8,647 nt of DNA from Phycisphaerae bacterium (GTDB lineage: Bacteria; Planctomycetota; Phycisphaerae; SM23-33), in contig JALHTV010000186.1 in NCBI GenBank assembly GCA_022866005.1, positions 1 to 8,647 of the forward strand. Direction: 5' to 3'. Below, one piece after another: positions 1-5,192 of this stretch. Both the position numbers and the translations under genes were made by a program. How positions within the stretch are numbered: position 1 is the first letter of the stretch; every line of letters begins with the position of its first letter. The notes under the pieces were generated by a model. The model ran no database searches, was not told the origin of the DNA, and saw nothing but the letters and a program-made list of their open reading frames with translations.

Positions 1-10
1 CCTGCTTCAT
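1..10 (-). CDS. Possible start of a divergent gene running off the left edge
   Basis: On the minus strand an ATG lies at 10-8 and is followed by AAG CAG before the window ends. A GAGG Shine-Dalgarno-like element (plus-strand cctc at 18-21) sits 7 bases upstream, which is good spacing. Only three codons (M-K-Q) are visible, so no product can be named. If real, the gene would be divergent from the TGS GTPase and the two would share the region 11-184. The alternative is that this is a chance ATG in a spacer or in the tail of an upstream gene. Confidence 0.3.
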
Positions 11-184
11 TGATTCGCCTCGAAACCAGCCGCCCCCACCGCACCCGGGGGGTCGCACCCGTACGTCCAAGCCGCAAACGGCCTTAGCCCCTTATCCTAC
101 CCCACCCGCCCGACCGCTGGCAACGGTTGCCCCGGCAGCCCGGGCAGCGTAGGCTGGAGGGTGATAGTTTCCTTATCGACTGCC
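11..184. other. Gene-free leader upstream of the GTPase
   Basis: I see no convincing gene in this 174-base stretch and no clear sigma-70 promoter on either strand. It holds one short palindrome, GGCAAC-G-GTTGCC at 119-131, which could be an operator half-site pair but is too tight to form a stable hairpin. It also holds a strong GGAGG at 156-160, which lies directly against a GTG codon at 161 and 24 bases before the ATG at 185. Neither spacing is ideal, so the ribosome binding site of the GTPase remains uncertain. Confidence 0.4.
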
Positions 185-1162
185 ATGCCAGCCAACCTGA
201 CGCCAGAATACGAACACGCTGAGGAACGCCTCCGCCAAGCCGCCGACGACGCGGAGCGCCTGGAGGCCCTGCGCGAGATGCTCAGCACCATCCCCAAGCA
301 CAAGGGGACGGAGAAGATGCAGGCGGACATCAAGCGCCGCATCAGCCAGGTCACCAAGGCCGCCGCCAAGAAGACTCAAGTCCGGGGCGTCGACCCCTTC
401 CACGTCCCCCGCGGCGGGGCTGGGCAGATCGTCCTGGTCGGCCCGCCCAACGTCGGCAAGAGTCACCTTCTGGCCACGACCACCCACGCCGCGGTCAAGG
501 TGGCAAACTACCCCTTCACCACCACCGTGCCCGCCCCGGGCATGTGGAACTACCAGGACGTGCAACTGGAACTGGTGGACACGCCGCCCGTCACCGCCGG
601 CCAAATCCCGCCGGGCCTGCTCGGCACGATCCGCGCCGCCGACATCATCGCCATCGTGGTCGACGCCGCCGACCAGCCCCTGGAGCAGGCCGAGATGGTC
701 CTGAACCTCCTGGGCGAGCGCGGCCTGGCGCTGGTCTCGGTGCCGCGCGCGGCGCTGGCCGGGGACCCAGCCCGCTACAGCGGGCTAGTGATCGCCAACA
801 AGATCGACCTGGCCGACCGCTCCGCCATCGCGGCCATGGGAGAGCTGTACGCCGGCAGGGTCGAGGTCCACCCGGTCAGTGCCGCCAGCGGCGAGGGCCT
901 GGACGGCTTGGCCCGGCGCCTGTGGCAGCTCCTGGCCCTGGTCCGCGTGTACACCAAGGAGCCCGGCAGGCCGCCCGACCACGACAGGCCCTTCACCCTC
1001 CCAGCCGGGGCGACCGTGGAGGACCTGGCCAGGGAGATCCACCGCGAGCTTCCCACCACGATGCGCTTCGCCCGCATCTGGGGCGATGGGCGGTTCAGCG
1101 GCCAACAGGTCCACCGCAACGACGTCCTGCACGACAAGGACACCGTGGAGATCCACCAGTGA
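185..1162 (+). CDS. DRG/Obg-like GTPase with C-terminal TGS domain
   Basis: This 325-aa P-loop GTPase belongs to the DRG/Obg-related TGS group. An N-terminal helical, charged segment (about 1-65) includes IPKHKGTEK, typical of this group. The G domain follows, with G1 GPPNVGKS at 86-93, a Thr-rich G2 at 112-114 (YPFTTT), G3 DTPP at 132-135, G4 NKID at 205-208 and G5 SAASGEG at 232-238. Residues about 252-325 form a TGS domain (VRVYTKEPGRPP through the closing DTVEIHQ). G3 has Pro where most GTPases have the Gly of DxxG; I believe DTPP also occurs in close relatives. Relatives of DRG act on translating ribosomes or RNA, but the role of this bacterial subgroup is not known to me. The ATG at 185 was chosen because the protein then begins MPANLTPEY, as I recall for relatives. 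An in-frame GTG at 161 would add 8 residues. The stop overlaps the next gene's start. Confidence 0.88.
   Translation: MPANLTPEYEHAEERLRQAADDAERLEALREMLSTIPKHKGTEKMQADIKRRISQVTKAAAKKTQVRGVDPFHVPRGGAGQIVLVGPPNVGKSHLLATTTHAAVKVANYPFTTTVPAPGMWNYQDVQLELVDTPPVTAGQIPPGLLGTIRAADIIAIVVDAADQPLEQAEMVLNLLGERGLALVSVPRAALAGDPARYSGLVIANKIDLADRSAIAAMGELYAGRVEVHPVSAASGEGLDGLARRLWQLLALVRVYTKEPGRPPDHDRPFTLPAGATVEDLAREIHRELPTTMRFARIWGDGRFSGQQVHRNDVLHDKDTVEIHQ
1147..1162 (+). promoter_or_regulatory. Shine-Dalgarno plus GTGA stop/start overlap
   Basis: GGAG at 1147-1150 lies 8 bases before GTG at 1159-1161. That GTG overlaps the GTPase stop TGA (1160-1162) as GTGA. The arrangement is a classic translational-coupling junction and is the main reason for choosing 1159 as the start of the DUF2284 gene. 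Confidence 0.6.
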
Positions 1163-1749
1163 CAGCCAGGCGGACGCACCCCCCGCGACAACGACAACGG
1201 AAGCCCTCCCGCCCCGCCGGAGGAGGCGGGACTCGCCGGCGTGGTGGGCCCCTGTCGGACCGGCAGATTGAGCAGATGGCCATGGCCGCCGGGGCGCTGG
1301 GGGCCAAGAGGATCTCCCCCGCGGCCGTGCACACCGCCAACTGGGTCCGCTGGAAGTGCCAGTTCGGCTGCGACGGTTTCGGCAGCAGCCTGGTCTGCCC
1401 GCCGCACACCCCCACGCCCGATCAGACCCGGCGGATGCTGGACGAGTACCGCCGCGCCGTGCTGTTCGAGGCGCCCCTGCGCCAGGCGAAGCGGATCGCC
1501 GCCGCCCTGGAGCGGGAGCTGTTCCTGGCCGGGTACTACAAGGCCTTGGGGCTAGGGGCCGGGCCCTGCCGCCTGTGCCCCACCTGCGCGATGGAGGCCG
1601 GCTGCCGCCACGCCGAGCAGGCTCGACCGGCCATGGAGGCCGTCGGCATCGACGTCTACGCCACCGCCCGCGGGGCGGGCTTCACCATCGACGTCGTGCG
1701 GAGCCATGCCGATCCCCAGCACTACTTCGGCCTGGTGCTGATCGAGTGA
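1159..1749 (+). CDS. DUF2284-type Cys-rich putative metal-binding protein
   Basis: With the GTG start this is a 196-aa protein. The core from about residue 34 matches the DUF2284 pattern as I know it. A helical lead-in is followed by WKCQFGC, then SLVCPPHTPTP (Cys67, Cys71, Cys80), a helical middle including YYKALGLGAG, and a second cluster CRLCPTCAMEAGC (Cys137, 140, 143, 149). Seven cysteines in two groups suggest a metal or Fe-S site; this family is described only as predicted metal-binding, and I know of no proven reaction. Residues 1-33 are Arg/Pro/Gly-rich, strongly basic and apparently disordered, unlike the rest. The true start could be later, at CTG 1252 or ATG 1276 (157 aa), but those starts lack a well-spaced Shine-Dalgarno. 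The gene overlaps the GTPase by 4 bp, so the two are probably made together. No clear terminator follows. Confidence 0.82.
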   Translation: MTARRTHPPRQRQRKPSRPAGGGGTRRRGGPLSDRQIEQMAMAAGALGAKRISPAAVHTANWVRWKCQFGCDGFGSSLVCPPHTPTPDQTRRMLDEYRRAVLFEAPLRQAKRIAAALERELFLAGYYKALGLGAGPCRLCPTCAMEAGCRHAEQARPAMEAVGIDVYATARGAGFTIDVVRSHADPQHYFGLVLIE

Positions 1750-1803
1750 GGACCCCCCGGCCGCGCCCCGCGGGATGCGCCCGCCCGATTCTCGATTTAT
1801 CTC

Positions 1804-1833
1804 TGTAATGCCGCCGGGGGGATAGGCGACTAA
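1804..1833 (+). promoter_or_regulatory. Candidate promoter for the sigma/anti-sigma pair
   Basis: TGTAAT at 1804-1809 and CGACTAA at 1827-1833 are separated by 17 bases, just upstream of the ECF sigma gene. ECF sigma factors often read their own promoter, with a short AAC/TAA-type -35 box and a CG-containing -10 box, so an autoregulated promoter is plausible. A transcript from it would begin near 1838-1840, on the first possible GTG start. That would favour translation from GTG 1865 or 1871 instead. This rests on one sequence and no alignment. Confidence 0.28.
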
Positions 1834-1837
1834 GCTG

Positions 1838-2398
1838 GTGAAGCAGCCAGGGGATCAGGCAGAGGTGACCGTGGAAGATTGGGTCGGGATCGTCGCCGGT
1901 TGCGGAGATGAGGCCTGGAGGACGGCCTACCGTCTGCTGGGCGACGAGGCCGACGCCTCCGACTGCCTTCAGGACGCCTTTGCCGCGGCCGTGGTCATCG
2001 CCCGCCGCCAGCAGGTGCTCAGTTGGCGCGCGTTGCTGCGGCGGCTGGTGACGACGCGGGCACTGGACCGCTTGCGAAAGCGGATCCGCCGAAGGACCGG
2101 TCACCTGGGCCAGGCCGCCGAGGCGCTGGCCGACCCCTCGCCGGGCCCGCTGCAGCAGGTGCAGCTTACCGAACAGGCAGCCAAGCTCCGCGAGGCGCTG
2201 TCTCACCTGCCGTCACCACAGGCTGCCGTGTTCTGCATGAGGATGCTGGACGATTTGAGCTACGAACAGATTGCCGAGGCGCTGGGGATCAGCGCCTCCC
2301 ACGTCGGCGTGCTGCTGTACCGCGCCCGGGGCGCCCTCCGGGAGCGATTCGCAGCCGGCCGCGACAGAGCGGGGAAGATGCAGGTGCACCATGACTGA
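1838..2398 (+). CDS. ECF-type RNA polymerase sigma factor
   Basis: This 186-aa protein has the two-domain layout of extracytoplasmic-function sigma factors. Region 2 spans about residues 23-86 (DEAWRTAYRLLGDEADASDC, then ALDRLRKRIRRR), and binds core polymerase and the -10 element. A linker (about 87-115) follows, then region 4 at about 116-172, with a helix-turn-helix YEQIAEALGISASHVGVLLYRAR that reads the -35 element. There is no sigma region 1 or 3. The reading frame opens at GTG 1838, which has only a distant G-run upstream. GTG 1871 has AGAGG at 1861-1865, 5 bases away, and GTG 1865 is also possible. The variable N-terminus (MKQPGDQAEV) therefore may not be translated. The 3' end overlaps the next gene by 8 bp, typical of a sigma factor with its cognate membrane anti-sigma. 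The target genes cannot be told from the window. Confidence 0.9.
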   Translation: MKQPGDQAEVTVEDWVGIVAGCGDEAWRTAYRLLGDEADASDCLQDAFAAAVVIARRQQVLSWRALLRRLVTTRALDRLRKRIRRRTGHLGQAAEALADPSPGPLQQVQLTEQAAKLREALSHLPSPQAAVFCMRMLDDLSYEQIAEALGISASHVGVLLYRARGALRERFAAGRDRAGKMQVHHD

Positions 2399-3866
2399 GC
2401 GATCGCGCCTTCCGCAGGATATCGATGAGGAAGTGGATCGGGCGGTACAGGCCGTCCGCACCACGGCGGGGTCACGCGACTTGCCGCCGCACGTGCGGGC
2501 CGCCATCGTCGCCAAGATGCAGGCCGCCGCACGCCGAGGCGACGCCCTTCGCTTTCTGGACTGGGTCGTGGCCCGGAGGCTGCGGAGCACGGTCGCCGCG
2601 GCCGCGTCGGTGCTGATCGCCGTGACGGCCGTGGCGGTGATCGTGGCCCTGCTCGGGAGGGGTGGGGTGGCCTTTGCCCAGGTCAAGGCCGCAATCCAGC
2701 AGGCCCAGACCATTCAGATGACGGTGGACTCCACGGTGGGCCAGGGCCCCAACACCGTCCGGATGCGTCTCAAGATGCGCGTCAAGGCCCCCGGGTGGGT
2801 CCGCATGGAGACGGAAACCGGGGAGAGCGTGGTCACCGACGCCCGCCAGAAGATGATGCTCACCATCGAGCCGGACAAGCGGCGGGCGATGCTGATCGAT
2901 ATCCCCCAGCTTCCCGACCGCACCGACACCTCCCCGCGGAACATCCTGGAGAGGATGCGCCAGGTGTTGGACGGCTCAGAGAAGCGCCTGGGCGGGCGCC
3001 AGATCGACGGCCGACCGACCCAGGGGTTCGCCGTCACCAAGGACAACTGTGACATGGAGATCTGGGCCGAGGAGTCCACCGGCGAGCTCGTGCTCATCCG
3101 GCTGGACTTCCACATCCCGGGGCTCCCCCCCACGCACATGATCCTCCGCGACATCGTGCTGAATGCCGACATGCCCGATTCCCTGTTCCGCCTCGCCCCG
3201 CCGGAAGGCTTCACCCTCGAAAACCACGCGAAGAACCTGGGCACACCGGGCGAGCAGGACCTGGCGGAAGGACTTCGCGACCTGGCCGGCTGGAACGGGG
3301 GGACGTTCCCCGAGCAATTGCAGCCGTCCGTCGACATGGGGAGGACCATCGAGCAGAGCCTCGCGACGTTGGAGCCCGGCCTGAGGACCGCCAAGGTCCA
3401 TCGGCTGACACGGATGGTCTTCTTCGCCGGCCTTCGCTACGAGCAGGACTTCCACTACGCCGGCGGCGGGGTGACGCTGGGCGACGCGTCGCGCTCCATC
3501 GCCTGGTGGAAGCCGAAAGGCGCCAAGACCTACCGCGTGCTCATGGGGGACCTGACGTTCCGGGAGCTGCCGGCTGGAAAGCTTCCCTCCGCGGGCGCCG
3601 CCTCCAGGCGTTCGGAACTTCCGCAGCCGCCCAGCGGCGCCCGGACCGATGTGCGGCTGAAGGCACGCGACCGGATAGGCACCTCTATCCGTGAGGCCGC
3701 CAGGATCGCCAGCGTGGCCGACCCGACCGCGGGAAAGACCCTTACGGTAACTGTTGCGGTGCGCGCAACCCAGACTGGTCTAGCCCGGTCCGGCCTGGAG
3801 GTCACGCTGGCCAACACCGGCGGCCACACGCACGAGGTGACCGGCTGTACCCCGGCTAGGGGTTGA
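2391..3866 (+). CDS. Membrane-anchored putative anti-sigma/sensor with LolA-like region
   Basis: The 491-aa product starts at ATG 2391, 8 bp inside the sigma gene, with AGGTG 4 bases upstream. Residues 1-66 are a charged, helical, presumably cytoplasmic segment where a sigma factor could dock; it has no zinc-type HxxxCxxC motif. Residues about 67-88 are one TM helix. Residues about 95-280 (FAQVKAAIQQAQTIQM, then RMRLKMRVKAPGWVRMET, ending SLFRLAPPEGF) resemble the LolA/LolB-like half-barrel of lipoprotein-carrier proteins. Residues about 286-392 (WNGGTFPEQLQPS, then AWWKPKGAKTYRVLMGDLTF) are a second conserved-looking module. By recollection, related proteins end soon after the equivalent of GDLTFRELP. 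Here about 95 more residues follow, with a Thr/Val-rich strand-like stretch near 449-476 and unusual codon use. The role of anti-sigma factor sensing lipid or lipoprotein in the periplasm is inferred from gene order and topology, not shown. Confidence 0.72.
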   Translation: MTERSRLPQDIDEEVDRAVQAVRTTAGSRDLPPHVRAAIVAKMQAAARRGDALRFLDWVVARRLRSTVAAAASVLIAVTAVAVIVALLGRGGVAFAQVKAAIQQAQTIQMTVDSTVGQGPNTVRMRLKMRVKAPGWVRMETETGESVVTDARQKMMLTIEPDKRRAMLIDIPQLPDRTDTSPRNILERMRQVLDGSEKRLGGRQIDGRPTQGFAVTKDNCDMEIWAEESTGELVLIRLDFHIPGLPPTHMILRDIVLNADMPDSLFRLAPPEGFTLENHAKNLGTPGEQDLAEGLRDLAGWNGGTFPEQLQPSVDMGRTIEQSLATLEPGLRTAKVHRLTRMVFFAGLRYEQDFHYAGGGVTLGDASRSIAWWKPKGAKTYRVLMGDLTFRELPAGKLPSAGAASRRSELPQPPSGARTDVRLKARDRIGTSIREAARIASVADPTAGKTLTVTVAVRATQTGLARSGLEVTLANTGGHTHEVTGCTPARG

Positions 3867-3887
3867 GTTGACAATCCGCCTGGCACC

Positions 3888-3910
3888 GGCAGTGTCCGGG
3901 GGACACTGCC
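3888..3910 (+). repeat. REP-like perfect hairpin
   Basis: GGCAGTGTCC at 3888-3897 and GGACACTGCC at 3901-3910 form a perfect 10-bp inverted repeat around a GGG loop. The motif GGGGACA occurs at 3899-3905 and again at 3914-3920. There is no T-run after this stem, so it is not itself an intrinsic terminator. GGGGACA-containing palindromes of this kind resemble REP-type elements scattered between genes in some bacteria. That assignment needs other copies in the genome. Confidence 0.5.
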
Positions 3911-3921
3911 CACGGGGACAG

Positions 3922-3963
3922 GACTCCAGGAGCCGCGCGGGGGGCTCCTGGAGTCTGCTTTTT
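3922..3963 (+). terminator. Rho-independent terminator of the sigma/sensor operon
   Basis: GACTCCAGGAGCC at 3922-3934 pairs perfectly with GGCTCCTGGAGTC at 3943-3955 (13 bp) across an 8-base GC-rich loop. TGC and then TTTTT (3959-3963) follow. It begins 55 bases after the stop of the LolA-like gene and ends 71 bases before the GT4 gene, so it probably closes the sigma/sensor transcript and insulates the glycosyltransferase. Confidence 0.82.
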
Positions 3964-4034
3964 CCCGCCGCGCCGCGCCGTGCGATGCCACCTTCCGTCT
4001 TGACGGGTGCCGCAGTGCCCGTGACGATGGCGTC

Positions 4035-5192
4035 ATGCGGATATGCCACGTCATCACGCGGCTCATCCTGGGCGGGGCGCAGGAGAACACGATCCTCACC
4101 TGCGAGGGTCTCCGCGCCCGCGGCCACGAGGTGACGCTCATCACCGGCCCGGCCCTGGTGCCGGAGGTCGAACTGATGACGCGTGCCTTGCGCGGCGGCT
4201 ACGAGGTGGTGGTGCTGGAGGCCCTGCGGCGGGAGATCTGCCTCTGGCGGGACTGGCAATCCCTTCGCCAGCTCCGCCGGCACCTGCGGCGGCTGCGGCC
4301 GGACGTGATGCACTCGCACTCCTCCAAGGCCGGCATCCTCGCCAGCCGGGCGGCGGCGGACGTGGGCGGCATCAAGATTGTCCACACCATCCACGGCCTG
4401 CCGTTCCACCCGCACCAGTGCCCGTTGGTTCACCGCTTGTTCATCGCGCTGGAGCGCCGAGCGGCGGCGCGGAGCGACGCGCTGGTCTCCGTGGCCGATG
4501 CGATGACCGCCCAGGCGCTCGCGGCCGGGGTGGGCCGGGCGGAGCAGTACACAACCCTCTACCTCGGCATGGAGGTCGCCCCCTACCTGCACCGGCCGGG
4601 GGAGGCCGAGGCGTTCCGAGCGGCGATCGGGCTGGGCAAGCAGGACGTACTGGTCACGCAGGTGTCGCGCCTGGCTGAGCTGAAGGGCCACGAGTACATC
4701 CTGGCCGCGGCCTGGCAGATCGCCGACCCGCGCGTGCACTTCTGCTTCGTCGGGGACGGGCACCTCCGCCGGCGGATCGAGGCGCAGATCCGCCGCCAGC
4801 ACCTGGAGGCGCGCGTGCATCTGACCGGCCTGCTAGGCCCGGACCGCATCCCGGCCGTCATGCACGCCAGCGACATCGTGGTGCACTGCTCGCTCCACGA
4901 GGGCCTGGCCCGCGCGTTGCCGCAGGCGATGCTGGCCGGCAAGCCGGCGGTGAGCTTCGACGTGGACGGGGCCCGCGAGGTCGTCACGGCCGAGACGGGC
5001 ATCCTGCTACCGCCCAAGGACGCCGCCGGATTGAAGCAGGCCATCGAGACCCTGGCCGGCGACGCGGAGCTGCGCGCGCGACTGGGTGAGAATGGGCGCC
5101 GTCTCTGCCGCGAGAGGTTCGACCACCACCGCATGGTCGAGCAGATCGAGCGACTCTACCGACGCTTGCTGGGATCGCCGCCGGCGGCTTGA
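4035..5192 (+). CDS. Glycosyltransferase family 4 (GT-B fold)
   Basis: This 385-aa protein has the full GT4 layout. The N-terminal Rossmann-like acceptor domain opens MRICHVITRLILGGAQENT, with the glycine pair at 13-14, and carries HSHSSKAG at 93-100 and TIHGLPFH at about 118-125. The C-terminal nucleotide-sugar domain has VSRLAELKGHEY at 210-221, FVGDG at 238-242 and the catalytic-loop region HEGLARALPQAMLAGKP at 288-304. In the usual EX7E motif the first Glu is E289, but the second is Gln297. I believe this change recurs in a subgroup with EGLARALPQA, so activity is not ruled out. It should transfer a sugar from a nucleotide donor to a lipid-linked or polysaccharide acceptor at the inner face of the membrane; donor and acceptor cannot be read. 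No Shine-Dalgarno precedes ATG 4035. The 3' end overlaps the opposing YfhO gene by 37 bp. Confidence 0.92.
   Translation: MRICHVITRLILGGAQENTILTCEGLRARGHEVTLITGPALVPEVELMTRALRGGYEVVVLEALRREICLWRDWQSLRQLRRHLRRLRPDVMHSHSSKAGILASRAAADVGGIKIVHTIHGLPFHPHQCPLVHRLFIALERRAAARSDALVSVADAMTAQALAAGVGRAEQYTTLYLGMEVAPYLHRPGEAEAFRAAIGLGKQDVLVTQVSRLAELKGHEYILAAAWQIADPRVHFCFVGDGHLRRRIEAQIRRQHLEARVHLTGLLGPDRIPAVMHASDIVVHCSLHEGLARALPQAMLAGKPAVSFDVDGAREVVTAETGILLPPKDAAGLKQAIETLAGDAELRARLGENGRRLCRERFDHHRMVEQIERLYRRLLGSPPAA

Noticed and set aside
119..131. GGCAACGGTTGCC palindrome as a regulator operator
   Set aside because: The arms are only 6 bp and occur once; in DNA of this GC content that is not enough to call a site.
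544..1158. Upstream extension of the DUF2284 frame
   Set aside because: The frame is open but encodes an Arg/Gly/Pro shadow of the GTPase gene; real coding begins at GTG 1159 or later.
1219..1246. GGAGGAGG (1219-1226) followed by GTG 1241 as an internal translation start
   Set aside because: GTG 1241 is in a different frame from the DUF2284 protein and opens a shadow product; the in-frame CTG 1252 and ATG 1276 are too far away to use it well.
775..1407. 210-codon minus-strand frame across the GTPase/DUF2284 junction
   Set aside because: It is antisense to the TGS domain and Cys cluster of two recognised proteins, with no domain features of its own.
2271..2390. Upstream extension of the LolA-like protein frame inside the sigma gene
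   Set aside because: It overlaps sigma region 4 in another frame, while ATG 2391 with AGGTG upstream and an 8-bp overlap is a normal operon junction.
3868..3897. Perfect TTGACA (3868-3873) as a promoter for a small hairpin RNA ending at the terminator
   Set aside because: No acceptable -10 box lies 16-18 bases downstream (agtgtc/gtgtcc), so the -35 match alone is not enough.
3868..4134. 88-codon + strand frame between the sensor and GT4 genes
   Set aside because: It runs through the hairpins and into the GT4 gene in another frame, with no domain and no ribosome binding site.
3780..4820. 346-codon minus-strand frame across the terminator and GT4 gene
   Set aside because: It crosses the strong terminator and is antisense to intact GT4 motifs; the product is low-complexity Arg/Ala/Pro-rich.
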